A stretch of 64,000 bases of DNA from positions 124,001-188,000 of the forward strand of contig NZ_CABVQK010000005.1 in assembly GCF_902499335.1 (NCBI RefSeq), written 5' to 3'. Position numbers and translations under genes: made by a program. Shown piece after piece: positions 1 to 8,832 of the stretch. The notes below the pieces were generated by a model, which saw nothing but the letters and a program-made list of their open reading frames with translations, was not told the origin of the DNA and searched no databases. Each line of letters starts with the position of its first letter. Positions within the stretch are counted from its first letter, which is position 1. The DNA is from Burkholderia lata. GTDB lineage: Bacteria; Pseudomonadota; Gammaproteobacteria; Burkholderiales; Burkholderiaceae.

Positions 1-31
1 CGACGTCGGCAGGCTGCGTGGCAGGTGACAT
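1..31 (-). CDS. 5' end of an unidentified gene, cut by the window edge
   Basis: An ATG on the minus strand at 31 opens a frame reading MSPATQPADV before the sequence runs out. A GGAGA ribosome binding site lies about six bases upstream. It sits just beyond azoR on the same strand, so it is probably the next gene of a yceI-azoR operon. Ten residues are too few to name a family. Confidence 0.45.
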   Translation of the reverse strand, partial: MSPATQPADV

Positions 32-67
32 GGTGGTTCTCCGCTGGTCAGTCTCGTGTGCGTGGCA

Positions 68-673
68 TCAGGCCGCGAGCGCAGCCGCCGCTTCCTTCGC
101 CGATGCGATGGCGCCGCTGCGCAGATCCTGCCCCATCGCCACGCCTTCCGCGCGGATGAACGTGATGTCCGTGATGCCCAGGAAGCCGAACGCTGCTTTC
201 AGATAGGTTTCCTGATGATCGAACGCCGCGGCAGGCGAACCTTCGCTGTACACGCCGCCGCGCGACGACGCAACGACCAGCTTCTTGCCGCCGCACAACC
301 CGACCGGCCCGTTCTCGCCGTAACGGAACGTCGTGCCGGCCACCGAGATACGGTCGATCCACGCCTTCAGTTGCGATGCGATGCCGAAGTTGTACATCGG
401 CGCGCCGATCACCACGATGTCCGCCGCGAGAAATTCGTCGAGCGCGCGCTGGCCGATCTCGACGTCCGCTTTCAGCGCGTCGGAAATCGGGGCGCCCTGC
501 GCGGCAGCCAGATGGTCCGCCGTCAGATGGCCGATCGGCGTGGCGGCGAGATCGAGGCGCGTGACCGTGAGGCCCGGATCGCGGGCGCGGAACGTCGCGA
601 CGACTTCCGCCGACAGTTCGCGGCTGACTGAGCCCTGACCGAGGATGCTGGAATCGATATGGAGCAGTTTCAT
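68..673 (-). CDS. azoR: FMN-dependent NADH-azoreductase
   Basis: A 201-residue flavodoxin-fold protein of the AzoR family. Members are cytoplasmic FMN dimers that reduce azo bonds and quinones with NADH by a ping-pong mechanism. The N-terminus [20 protein letters not shown] is the family's phosphate-binding strand-loop; [20 protein letters not shown] (residues about 90-110) is the FMN-ring loop; the length is typical. The ATG at 673 has GGAGA upstream. It follows the YceI gene by 21 bp on the same strand and probably shares its transcript. A LysR gene is divergent from the pair, a common setting for quinone or electrophile-responsive azoreductases. Substrate is not predictable. Confidence 0.93.
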   Translation of the reverse strand: MKLLHIDSSILGQGSVSRELSAEVVATFRARDPGLTVTRLDLAATPIGHLTADHLAAAQGAPISDALKADVEIGQRALDEFLAADIVVIGAPMYNFGIASQLKAWIDRISVAGTTFRYGENGPVGLCGGKKLVVASSRGGVYSEGSPAAAFDHQETYLKAAFGFLGITDITFIRAEGVAMGQDLRSGAIASAKEAAAALAA

Positions 674-694
674 GCGTGTGTTCTCCGAACGGAA

Positions 695-1273
695 TTACTG
701 TTTGAGCGCTTCGGCCGTGATCAGCAGCTTCGTCTTCATCTTGAAGCCGTACTGCTTGCCGTAGTCGAGGCCGAAATCGCTGCGGTCGAATTCGCCGACG
801 GCGTCCACGCCGCACACTTCACGCTTGAGCATCGGGTGCGGCATGCACTTGAACGAATCGATCTTCAGCGTCACCGGCTTCGTGACGCCATGCAGCGTCA
901 GGTTGCCGACCACCGACACCGGCTTGTCGCCGTCGAACTTGATCGCGCCCTTGTAGTTCGCCTGCGGGAACTTGGCGGCATCGAAGAATTCGGCCGTCTG
1001 CAGATGCTCGTCGAGCTTCGTGCTGCCGGTGTGGATCGACGCGATGTCGGTCGTCACGTCGACCGTGCCCGTCTTCGCCGCGCGGTCGAGCGTCACGGTG
1101 CCGCTCGACTTGTCGAACTTGCCGCGCCAGACCGACAGGCCGCCCATGTGGTCAGCCTCGAAGCTCGGGTACGTGTGGCTCGGGTCGAACTGGTACGTGA
1201 CGCTTTCGGCGAAGGCCGGGAACGACAGCGACGCTGCCAGTGCGCCTACGGCGATCATCAGATGCTTCTTCAA
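695..1273 (-). CDS. YceI family periplasmic lipid-binding protein
   Basis: A 192-residue YceI-family protein, an extended lipocalin-like beta-barrel that binds an isoprenoid or other amphiphile. Residues 1-22 are a signal peptide ending in AFA, so the mature protein begins [20 protein letters not shown], the usual YceI start. The start codon is TTG at 1273, supported by GGGAGAAAG just upstream. First gene of a leftward operon with azoR. Function in this family is poorly defined; base-induced or acid-stress and isoprenoid-quinone roles have been suggested. Confidence 0.9.
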   Translation of the reverse strand: MKKHLMIAVGALAASLSFPAFAESVTYQFDPSHTYPSFEADHMGGLSVWRGKFDKSSGTVTLDRAAKTGTVDVTTDIASIHTGSTKLDEHLQTAEFFDAAKFPQANYKGAIKFDGDKPVSVVGNLTLHGVTKPVTLKIDSFKCMPHPMLKREVCGVDAVGEFDRSDFGLDYGKQYGFKMKTKLLITAEALKQ

Positions 1274-1390
1274 CTCTTTCTCCCTGGAACGTAGTGGTTC
1301 GTCTGTAGTGTGAGAGCAGTATGGAGATTGAAGCTGCTTTACACTAGACGGATAAATAGGATTTGATTAATCCATTTTTGGAGGAATCCG
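1274..1390. promoter_or_regulatory. Divergent yceI / LysR promoter region
   Basis: A 117-bp spacer between the leftward yceI-azoR operon and the rightward LysR gene. It is visibly AT-richer than the genes, with a stretch at about 1335-1380 (cactagacggataaatagg and onward) suitable for a promoter. The divergent layout suggests that the LysR protein binds here and controls yceI-azoR. I could not fix a single T-N11-A operator. Confidence 0.4.
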
Positions 1391-2314
1391 ATGCTCGATC
1401 TGAATGACCTCGCGCTGTTCGTCCAGGTCGTCCGCGCCGGCAGCTTCTCGGAAGCCGCGCGCCGCCTGCGCATGCCGGCCAATACGCTGAGCCGGCGCAT
1501 CGACCAGCTCGAAGGGCAACTCGGCACGCGCCTGCTGCATCGCTCGACCCGCAAGCTCGCGCCGAGCACGGAGGGGCAGGCGCTGTTCGAGCGCTATGCA
1601 CCGGCGCTCGACCGGATCTTCGAGATCGAGCGGCTGCATGCGGACGGGCAGGAACCGTCCGGCACCGTGCGCGTGACGGCGATGGCCGGCCTGTTCGAAA
1701 TTTTCCGGCTGGAATGGCTGGCCGAGTTCTATGTGCGCTATCCGCAGATCAGCATCGACTTCCTGCTCGACGACACGCCGTCCGACCTGATCGGCGAGCG
1801 CATCGACCTCGCGTTGCGCATGGGGATCGAGACCGGCAGCAGCTTTCGCGTGCGCCGGATCGCACCGGGCACGATGATCCTCGCCGCGAGCCCCGCCTAT
1901 CTGGAACGGTGCGGCACGCCGCGCACGCCGCGCGAACTCGCCGACCACGACTGCCTGACGGTGTCCGGCCGCCAGGGCCGCAGCATGTGGCGCCTGCAGG
2001 GGCCGCGCGGCACCCAGGAAATCTCGATCGACAGCCGCTTCTCGGTCAACGACATGCGCGTGGTGGTGCAGGCCTGCATCGCCGGGCTCGGGGTCGCGCT
2101 GCTGCCGCAGTTGCTCGCCGAACCGGGCATCGAGCAAGGGAAGCTGGTGCGCGTGCTGCCTTCTTATCGACGGTCGAGCAGCGACCTCGGGCTGCAGCTC
2201 GTCTACACGGGCCGCCCGCCGTTGGCGCCCGCTGTCACGGTGTTTGCCGATTTCCTGCTGGAGAAACTGGGCGAGGCGCTGCCCGGGCAGATGAAGAATT
2301 CTGCTGGTCGATAG
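1391..2314 (+). CDS. LysR family transcriptional regulator (CrgA/AaeR-like group)
   Basis: A 307-residue LysR-type regulator. The N-terminal winged helix-turn-helix (residues about 4-62: LNDLALFVQVVRAGSFSEAA, then LRMPANTLSRRIDQLE) is standard; the rest is a periplasmic-binding-protein-like effector domain from about residue 90. A GGAGG box lies six bases before the ATG. Divergent from yceI-azoR, so these genes are its likely target. The effector is unknown; partners of azoreductases often sense quinones or other electrophiles. Confidence 0.92.
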   Translation: MLDLNDLALFVQVVRAGSFSEAARRLRMPANTLSRRIDQLEGQLGTRLLHRSTRKLAPSTEGQALFERYAPALDRIFEIERLHADGQEPSGTVRVTAMAGLFEIFRLEWLAEFYVRYPQISIDFLLDDTPSDLIGERIDLALRMGIETGSSFRVRRIAPGTMILAASPAYLERCGTPRTPRELADHDCLTVSGRQGRSMWRLQGPRGTQEISIDSRFSVNDMRVVVQACIAGLGVALLPQLLAEPGIEQGKLVRVLPSYRRSSSDLGLQLVYTGRPPLAPAVTVFADFLLEKLGEALPGQMKNSAGR

Positions 2315-2774
2315 CGTTTCGTTGTTGCGGCAAGCGAGATTCGGCGATCGGACACGACGGTGCGTCGCGTCGGGTATCGACCGGCGTAATGCACGGGCGC
2401 GAAGCCAGCCCCATCGCAGAAGACAACCATGCCTGCAGCAGGAAGAACCTCGCACTCTTCCGTCTTTGACGTACACAAGCAGAATCCCGCTCGACACGGC
2501 GTTTCGCGCCCCGTGCGCCGGCCCGCTTCAACAGCATCCGCCCTGCTCGCCCCCGTGTCGTTTACCACCGGTTTCCGGGCGCATGACCGATAGTCGCCTG
2601 CGCGCGTTTCTCTAAACTGGCTCTCACAACACACCTGCCCGGTGTCGCCCGCAGCGCGCGTTACTTCACCGACATCGAGGCGCCCCGAGACACCCGCCTT
2701 CGCTGTCCCTCGGCCCGCACGACTCCACTGCACACCCGCCCGGCCGGCTGCCAAGGCAATTCCAGGAGAGTTCT
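2315..2774. other. Intergenic region between the LysR gene and the ProP-like gene
   Basis: About 460 bp without a convincing gene on either strand. The short frames present have arginine- and serine-rich compositions typical of chance reading in GC-rich DNA. The last 20 bases hold the AGGAGAG ribosome binding site of the following gene. The promoter of that transporter is presumably here, but no clear -35/-10 pair or operator was recognised. Confidence 0.5.
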
Positions 2775-4244
2775 TTGAGCCCGTCGCAAGCGCACCCCGC
2801 GAAATCCCGGTCTTCTCGCAAGTCCATCAAGCTGGATGACATCACGATCGTCGACCCCGCCGTCCTCAAGCGCGCGGTCGGCGCAATGGCGTTCGGCAAC
2901 GCGATGGAATGGTTCGACTTCGGCGTGTACAGCTACATCGCCGTCACGCTCGGCAAGGTGTTCTTCCCGTCCAGCAGCCCGTCCGCGCAGCTGCTCGCGA
3001 CCTTCGGCACGTTCGCGGCCGCGTTCCTCGTGCGCCCGCTCGGCGGCATGGTATTCGGCCCGCTCGGCGACCGCATCGGCCGCCAGCGCGTGCTCGCCGC
3101 CACGATGATCATGATGGCCGTCGGCACGTTCGCGATCGGCCTCATTCCCAGCTACGCGTCGATCGGCATCATGGCGCCCGTGCTGCTGCTCGTCGCCCGT
3201 CTCGTGCAGGGCTTCTCGACCGGCGGCGAATACGGCGGCGCGGCCACCTTCATCGCCGAATTCGCGACCGACAGGCGCCGCGGCTTCATGGGCAGCTTCC
3301 TCGAATTCGGCACGCTGATCGGCTATACGCTCGGCGCGGCGACGGTCGCACTGCTGACCGCGTCGCTGTCGCAGGAAGCGCTGCTGTCGTGGGGCTGGCG
3401 CGTGCCGTTCTTCATCGCCGGCCCGCTCGGCCTCGTGGGCCTCTATATCCGGCTGAAACTCGAGGAAACGCCCGCCTTCAAGAAGGAGGCCGAAGCACGC
3501 GAAGCAGACGAGCGTGCGCGGCCGAAGCAACGCTTCGCGTCGCTGCTCGTCGAACAGTGGAAGCCGCTGCTGCAATGCGTCGGCCTCGTGCTGATCTTCA
3601 ACGTGACCGATTACATGGCGCTGTCGTACCTGCCGAGTTACCTGTCGGCAACGCTGCACTTCCGCGAATCGCACGGCCTGTTCCTGGTGCTGCTCGTCAT
3701 GGTGCTGATGATGCCGATGACGCTCTACGCCGGGCACCTGTCGGACAAGATCGGCCGCAAGCCGGTGATGATGGCCGGCTGCGTGGGCCTGCTCCTGCTC
3801 GCGGTGCCGGCGCTGATGCTGATCCGCACCGGCGGCATGCTGCCCGTGTTCGGCGGGATGCTGATCTACGGTGTGCTGCTGTCGACGTTCACCGGCGTGA
3901 TGCCGTCGGCGCTGCCGGCGCTGTTCCCCACGCGCATCCGCTATGGCGCGCTCGCGATCGGCTTCAACGTGTCGGTGTCGCTGTTCGGCGGCACGACGCC
4001 GCTCGTCACCGCGTGGCTGGTCGATCGCACCGGCGACCTGATGATGCCCGCGTACTACCTGATGGGCGCATCGTTCATCGGCATCGTGTCGGTGCTCGCG
4101 CTGCGCGAGACGGCACGCCAGCCGCTGCCCGGCTCCGCGCCGTGCGTGGCGAGCCGCGCGGAAGCGCTGAGCCTCGTTCGCGGCGGGGCCGACGAAGCGC
4201 GCAAGCGGGACCGGAAGCTCACGCCGGTCAGCGAACGCGCGTGA
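2775..4244 (+). CDS. proP: MFS metabolite:H+ symporter, ProP-like (proline/betaine)
   Basis: A 489-residue inner-membrane transporter of the metabolite:H+ symporter family. It starts with TTG at 2775, backed by AGGAGAG seven bases upstream. The N-terminal region (DDITIVDPAVLKRAVGAMAF, then GNAMEWFDFGVYSYIAV) closely resembles E. coli ProP, which takes up proline and glycine betaine under osmotic stress. The loop 2-3 signature GPLGDRIGRQR and RLVQGFSTGGEYGGA match MFS sugar/osmolyte symporters, and twelve membrane segments are discernible. Unlike E. coli ProP, the C-terminal tail shows no heptad coiled coil, so osmosensing may differ. Substrate by homology only. Confidence 0.82.
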   Translation: MSPSQAHPAKSRSSRKSIKLDDITIVDPAVLKRAVGAMAFGNAMEWFDFGVYSYIAVTLGKVFFPSSSPSAQLLATFGTFAAAFLVRPLGGMVFGPLGDRIGRQRVLAATMIMMAVGTFAIGLIPSYASIGIMAPVLLLVARLVQGFSTGGEYGGAATFIAEFATDRRRGFMGSFLEFGTLIGYTLGAATVALLTASLSQEALLSWGWRVPFFIAGPLGLVGLYIRLKLEETPAFKKEAEAREADERARPKQRFASLLVEQWKPLLQCVGLVLIFNVTDYMALSYLPSYLSATLHFRESHGLFLVLLVMVLMMPMTLYAGHLSDKIGRKPVMMAGCVGLLLLAVPALMLIRTGGMLPVFGGMLIYGVLLSTFTGVMPSALPALFPTRIRYGALAIGFNVSVSLFGGTTPLVTAWLVDRTGDLMMPAYYLMGASFIGIVSVLALRETARQPLPGSAPCVASRAEALSLVRGGADEARKRDRKLTPVSERA

Positions 4245-4301
4245 TGCGGGCTCGTGTGCTGCGACGCCGCGCGACATGCGCCGGCGCTGCGCGCACCGGC
4301 G

Positions 4302-5126
4302 TCAGCCTGCCGACAGGTGTTGTGCGTCGAACCAGTCGAGCAGCGTGCGCGTGACGAACGCGGGATTTTCCAGATTCGAGATGTGGCCGGCGTCCGGCAC
4401 CAGCGCATGCGGGCACCCGATCACGCTCGCCATCTTCACGGTTTCCGACGGCGGACGCGCCATGTCGCCCGCGCCGCACATCAGCAGCGTGCGTTCGGCG
4501 TCCAGTTCGGCGAGTGCCGACAGCGTGTCGGGCCGACCGAAGATCAGCCGGCCGAGCGGGACGATCGATTGCCGCAGCCGGTCGGCCGGCAGGTTCGCCA
4601 GCGCATCGCGAAACGCGGACGGCACCGGGTCCGCCAGATTGACATCCGGCCGGAAGAACAGCGGCACGATCGCATCGAGCAGCGGCGGCGCGATACGGCC
4701 CGCGGCTGCGATGGCATCGAGCATCCCGAAGTAGCGCAGGCGCGTCGCCTCGGGCTCGGCCTCGAGCGACGCATCCATCAGCACGAGCGCGCGCACGCGC
4801 TGCGGTTCACGCAACGCGAGCCGCGCGCCCCACATCCCGCCGACGCTGAGCCCGACGAGTGCGCACTGTTCGATCTCCAGCGCATCGAGCAGCGCACTCG
4901 TCTGCGCGGCGAGATCGTCGAGCGTCTGCGTGCCGTCGGGCAGTGCCCCCGATGCGCCATGCCCCCACAGCTCCGGCACGATGACACGGTACTGACGCGA
5001 CAGCGCTTCGATCTGCGGCGCCCACATCGCCGCATCCCACAGATAGCTGTGCCCGAGCAGCACGGGGAACCCCGTGCCGTGATCCTGATAATGCAGGGTA
5101 CTGCCATGAATGTTCACTGCGGGCAT
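4302..5126 (-). CDS. Alpha/beta hydrolase
   Basis: A 274-residue alpha/beta-hydrolase-fold enzyme. The nucleophile elbow is GLSVGGMWG (Ser), the catalytic His lies in DAGHISNLENP near the C-terminus, and the oxyanion region is GHSYLWDAAMW. A longer frame continues upstream, but the ATG at 5126 has GGAG at proper spacing and begins MPAVNIHGSTLHYQDHGTG, the usual hydrolase strand 1. It is cytoplasmic with no signal peptide. Similar proteins include 3-oxoadipate enol-lactonase-like and other esterases; the substrate cannot be told. Oriented like shvR, which lies upstream. Confidence 0.85.
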   Translation of the reverse strand: MPAVNIHGSTLHYQDHGTGFPVLLGHSYLWDAAMWAPQIEALSRQYRVIVPELWGHGASGALPDGTQTLDDLAAQTSALLDALEIEQCALVGLSVGGMWGARLALREPQRVRALVLMDASLEAEPEATRLRYFGMLDAIAAAGRIAPPLLDAIVPLFFRPDVNLADPVPSAFRDALANLPADRLRQSIVPLGRLIFGRPDTLSALAELDAERTLLMCGAGDMARPPSETVKMASVIGCPHALVPDAGHISNLENPAFVTRTLLDWFDAQHLSAG

Positions 5127-5306
5127 GTCGTCTCCGGTGTGGGCGCGAGCGGCAGCGGCCCGGAACCGGGCGCCGCGGTCAGCGGCGTGCTGCAACGCAC
5201 GCGAAGCGGCGCATCATCGCACAGGTTGCAGGTGCGACGCATGACGCATCGCCCATCGATCCGTATCGAGCCTGCCGCACGACACCCTTGCCACGCCCGT
5301 GCCGTA

Positions 5307-6299
5307 CTATCCGACGCGATACATCGGCAGCACGTTGCTGCCGGCAGCTTCCTGATCCGACGCGAGCGGATCGCGCGCCTGTTCGAGCAGCCAGTTGGTC
5401 AGCACCGCGATATCGAACTCGTTGCATGCATCCGGGTTCTGCACCAGCGCGTAGCTGCCCGATGCAACCGTGCAGTGCGGGAACAGCTCGACGAGCCGGC
5501 CCTGCTTCAGCAGCCCGTCGACCAGCGGCCGCCGCCCGATCGCGATGCCATGCCCGTCGACCGCCGCCTGCACCAGCTGGTCGTACTGGCTGAAATGCAG
5601 CGCGCCGGCGGGCCGCAGGCGCGGCACGCCCAGCTCCTTCAGCAGATGGCTCCACCCGTGCCACGGCCACTCGCCGCGCGGATCGTCGAGATGCAGCAGC
5701 ACATGCTTGTCGAGGTCCTCCGGCTTCATCGACGCGGCGTCGCCCGCCGCCGGCATCAGGCTCGGGCTGCAGACCGCCACGACACGCTCGCGAAACAGCA
5801 CGTCCGTCTCGTCCATCGACGTATACGGCCCGGCATATCGCACGGCCAGGTGCAAACGTTTGCGTTTAAGATCTTCAATTTCGCTCGTTGCCGATACGCG
5901 TACGTCGATGTCGGGATAGCTTGCGCGGAACGAACCGAGCCGCGGGATCAGCCACAGTGCCGCGAACGACACCGTCGTCGACAACGAGATCGAGCGCTGG
6001 CCGACACTCGACGACAGCTTGCCGATCACCGATTCCAGGTCGGACAACGCGAACGAGATCGCGTCGTACAGCTCCCGCCCCTTGTCGGTCAGTGTCAGGG
6101 AACGAATGTGCCGGTGAAAGAGCTCGATCCGGAGCTGCTCCTCGAGCGCCTTGACCTGGCGACTCACGGCGGATTGCGTGACGCTCAGTTCCTGCCCGGC
6201 ACGCGTAAAGCTCAAATGACGCGCCGCGCATTCGAAGCCTCTCAGGAAATCCAGCGAAGGCATACTTCTCAATCGCTTTGCCAATCTCACATTAGCCAT
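5307..6299 (-). CDS. shvR: LysR family regulator adjacent to the afc cluster (ShvR)
   Basis: A 330-residue LysR-type regulator of the GcvA-like group: winged HTH at about residues 13-72 (LDFLRGFECAARHLSFTRAG, SVTQSAVSRQVKALEEQ) followed by an effector domain from about residue 100. A second possible start is Met13; the first ATG has GAGG upstream. It lies directly beside a 24-gene lipid-like biosynthetic cluster, matching my recollection of ShvR (BCAS0225) of B. cenocepacia, which controls rough/shiny colony form, biofilm, virulence and the adjacent 24 genes. The symbol rests on this synteny, not on a direct sequence comparison. Confidence 0.78.
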   Translation of the reverse strand: MANVRLAKRLRSMPSLDFLRGFECAARHLSFTRAGQELSVTQSAVSRQVKALEEQLRIELFHRHIRSLTLTDKGRELYDAISFALSDLESVIGKLSSSVGQRSISLSTTVSFAALWLIPRLGSFRASYPDIDVRVSATSEIEDLKRKRLHLAVRYAGPYTSMDETDVLFRERVVAVCSPSLMPAAGDAASMKPEDLDKHVLLHLDDPRGEWPWHGWSHLLKELGVPRLRPAGALHFSQYDQLVQAAVDGHGIAIGRRPLVDGLLKQGRLVELFPHCTVASGSYALVQNPDACNEFDIAVLTNWLLEQARDPLASDQEAAGSNVLPMYRVG

Positions 6300-6916
6300 A
6301 CTGCCGCCTCAAAGTTGCACCCACCGACAGGCAAGTCGCCGTTCGTCTCCCTGAATCGTTTCTCCTTTTTGGATTCTGGAGCGATTTTATATTGAAGCAT
6401 GGATGCGGATCATTCTTATTTTCAATCGTGACACGCGTATTTACCTATCACTTTTTATCGGCCTTGAATTCTTACATTACCATTATGAAGTAGTGATTTT
6501 GTAAATATATATTCACTCGAAATGACGCGGAAGCCGATCGATAAAATCGCATAAAAACAGGATATTACGGGGATTAATCGGTGTTCTCGCAGCCATTCGG
6601 ACGCCGCAACAGAGCCATGCCGGAATGCCTACAATATAATTTCAATTTACAAACAATTCAGCTCATTTACCGGATTACGAAAAGAAAAAGCGCTTCAACA
6701 TACATGCGGAATACTATTTAAATCCGCAATTTCATGTTTATGAAAATATACTAAACGCATGAAATTGAATTGATTCCCGCAACGTCCGGCAATTGATGAA
6801 CCAATTATGTCGGGAATTGAATATTCCGCCGGATCGAAACGGAAATCCGTGCGCATTGCACCGGCACGCGCTCCGGAATCGGTTCCTCCCTTGCCGGACG
6901 GAACGCGCGCATCCGC
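6300..6916. promoter_or_regulatory. AT-rich regulatory region upstream of shvR
   Basis: A 617-bp gap that is strikingly AT-rich between about 6360 and 6800, in contrast to the GC-rich genes around it. It holds the shvR promoter and lies after the stop codon of the diiron desaturase gene. An inverted repeat CAATTTCATG (6727-6736) / CATGAAATTG (6758-6767) with a 21-bp spacer stands out. There is no convincing gene. The composition makes it a likely target for H-NS-type silencing or for several regulators; a small RNA is possible but not shown. Confidence 0.55.
6727..6767. repeat. 10-bp inverted repeat in the AT-rich region
   Basis: CAATTTCATG at 6727-6736 is repeated as CATGAAATTG at 6758-6767. 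The arms are perfect, with 21 bp between them. The centre-to-centre distance is about three helical turns, which suits two dimer half-sites or a weak RNA hairpin. No T-tract follows, so a terminator is unlikely. Confidence 0.5.
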
Positions 6917-7840
6917 TTATATGCTGTCCACCACGCCGTCCGCCACGCTATTCGTTCGCGCGATCACTTCGCGGCGATAGCGGTTCAGCTCCTGCGCAGT
7001 GGAGAACGTGCGCTCGAACAGGATCGACAGGTTGTGCAGGATCCGCTCGACGACCTTCTTTTCCCACTCGCCGTCGAACCGGATCTGCTCGTCGAGCCAG
7101 CGCTCGAGCCATTCCGGATCGGGCAGGCGCGACTGCACGGTGTCGCGCGGGAACAGCGCCTGGTTCACGTGCAGGTTGGTCGGGTGCAGCGGCTTCTCGG
7201 TGCGGCGCGCCGACGCCATCAGCACGCCGATCTTCGCGAACGCGGCACGTGCGACGTCGCCGCAGTCGTTCAGCGCCTTCTTCATGTAGCGCAGGTACGC
7301 GCCGCCATGGCGCGCTTCGTCGCGCGAGATCGTTTCGTAGATTTGCTTGATGACCGGCTCGGTGTGCCAGTCGGCCGCGCAGCGGTACCAGTGGTTCAGG
7401 CGGATCTCGCCGCAGAAGTGCAGCATCAGTGTCTCGAGCGGCGGCGCCGGGTCGAATTCGAAGCGCACCGCGTGCAGTTCCGCTTCGGTCGGCACCCTCT
7501 CCGGCCTGAAGCGGCGCAGGTACTCCATCAGCACGAGCGAATGCTTCTGCTCCTCGAAGAACCACACGCTCATGAACGCGGAAAAGTCGCTGTCGTGCCG
7601 GTTGTCGCGCAGGAACATTTCCGTCGCGGGCAGCGCCGACCATTCGGTGATCGCGTTCATCCTGATCGTCTCGGCCTGCTCGTCGGTGAGCAGCGATGCG
7701 TCGTACCGGTTCCATGGGATGTCCGTCTCCATGTCCCAGCGCACCGCTTCGAGCGACCTGAAAAGTTCCGGATAGAGCATCGTCGTCACCGTCGTTGAAA
7801 AGCGTTCGGGCGCGGCACCGGCCGGCACCGTCGCGGTCAT
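6917..7840 (-). CDS. Ferritin-like diiron acyl-ACP desaturase-like enzyme
   Basis: A 307-residue soluble helical protein with the iron ligands of the acyl-ACP desaturase/ferritin-like superfamily: an EEQKH motif at 96-100 and DEARH at 174-178, with further candidate glutamates at about 66-74 and 145. Such enzymes use O2 and ferredoxin-type reductant to insert a double bond or hydroxyl into an ACP-bound fatty acyl chain. The ATG at 7840 overlaps the stop of the membrane desaturase gene (ATGA), so translation is coupled. An ACP and a fatty acyl-AMP ligase in the divergent operon would supply the substrate. Position and type of oxidation are unknown. First of the 24 afc-region genes. Confidence 0.8.
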   Translation of the reverse strand: MTATVPAGAAPERFSTTVTTMLYPELFRSLEAVRWDMETDIPWNRYDASLLTDEQAETIRMNAITEWSALPATEMFLRDNRHDSDFSAFMSVWFFEEQKHSLVLMEYLRRFRPERVPTEAELHAVRFEFDPAPPLETLMLHFCGEIRLNHWYRCAADWHTEPVIKQIYETISRDEARHGGAYLRYMKKALNDCGDVARAAFAKIGVLMASARRTEKPLHPTNLHVNQALFPRDTVQSRLPDPEWLERWLDEQIRFDGEWEKKVVERILHNLSILFERTFSTAQELNRYRREVIARTNSVADGVVDSI

Positions 7841-8832
7841 GCCGATTGCGTGGACGCCGGCGCGGCCGCTTCGGCGTCGGTTGCACGGTCGTCCGTGTCG
7901 TCGTCCACCGTGCGCGGCGACAGCCTGCCGCGCAGCAGCGCGTAATAGAACTGCCGGTACGTGCGGTGGTAATAGCGGATGCGCGGCCCGATCGCGCCAT
8001 GCAGATCGTGCAGCCGCTCGATCGGCAGGTTCGGCATCATGTGGTGCTCGACGTGATAGTTGTTGCCGTTCGTGAACCACGTCATGAACGCATTGCTCTC
8101 GATCGTCCGCGTATTGCGGAACGGGTCGGTGCTCGTCAGGTCGCAACGGTAATGCTCGGGCATCTCGACCAGCGCATGCACAGGCGCGGCCACGAACACG
8201 AGCGGCACGACCCACACCCACACGACGAACCACGTGTGCAGCGCGAACGACACGCCGGCCAGCAGCGCGATCGCCGCGACCATCAGCAAGTGATCGCGGC
8301 GGATCGCGCGCGAAACCAGCGGGTTGTCGCCGAAGCTCGCGCCCGGCACGACGAGCTTCGCGACGTTCTTCGCGAACTGGATATAGTGCGCGGCCATCGA
8401 CAGCCGCCAGGCCCACAGGCCGAGATTCACGACGGGGCTCGCGCCGTACTGGTCGCCGTAGTCGAAGAACTCCTTGTTCTCGGGCGTGCCAAGTAGCCGG
8501 TGATGGCGCAGGTGGCTGTCCTGGTACGCATGGAACGACACGAGCATCGGCATGCCGAGCAGCACGCCGAACACCATGTTGAGCCGCTTGCTCCTGAATC
8601 CCTGGTAATGCAGCGCCTGGTGCTGCAGCTCGACGCCGTGCGCGAACATCGCGCCGATCAGCAGGACGCCGACGATCTTCAGGACCACATACGTCGACAG
8701 CGCGAACAGCATGCCGTGCGCGATGAGCGCGACGTAGACCGCCAGTTTCAGCGAGAAAACGACGCCGCTCGGGCGGCTCTTCATGTCTGCAACCGGCTTC
8801 GGACGGGCGACAAGCGATGAGGTGACGGACAA
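7837..8832 (-). CDS. Membrane fatty acid desaturase
   Basis: A 331-residue integral membrane desaturase/hydroxylase with the three histidine boxes: HQALH (71-75), HLRHH (107-111) and HVEHH (260-264), plus an extra His at 65. Hydrophobic stretches flank these boxes. Members use a non-haem diiron centre and O2 to desaturate or hydroxylate acyl chains in the inner membrane. I chose the TTG start at 8832 because AAGGAGAG lies six bases upstream; an in-frame ATG 48 bases further in is the alternative, and longer upstream reading has low-quality composition. Promoter-proximal gene of the leftward operon. The published antifungal (AFC) locus is known to include a desaturase. Confidence 0.85.
   Translation of the reverse strand: MSVTSSLVARPKPVADMKSRPSGVVFSLKLAVYVALIAHGMLFALSTYVVLKIVGVLLIGAMFAHGVELQHQALHYQGFRSKRLNMVFGVLLGMPMLVSFHAYQDSHLRHHRLLGTPENKEFFDYGDQYGASPVVNLGLWAWRLSMAAHYIQFAKNVAKLVVPGASFGDNPLVSRAIRRDHLLMVAAIALLAGVSFALHTWFVVWVWVVPLVFVAAPVHALVEMPEHYRCDLTSTDPFRNTRTIESNAFMTWFTNGNNYHVEHHMMPNLPIERLHDLHGAIGPRIRYYHRTYRQFYYALLRGRLSPRTVDDDTDDRATDAEAAAPASTQSA

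Noticed and set aside
2661-4277. A 538-codon open frame on the minus strand across the ProP-like gene
   Set aside because: Histidine-, arginine- and glutamine-rich translation with no domain; it is the complement of a well-supported transporter gene, a usual artefact of GC-rich third positions.
6793-7350. A 185-codon plus-strand frame at the start of the cluster
   Set aside because: It begins in the AT-rich gap and then runs antisense through the diiron desaturase gene; the translation is arginine- and serine-rich.
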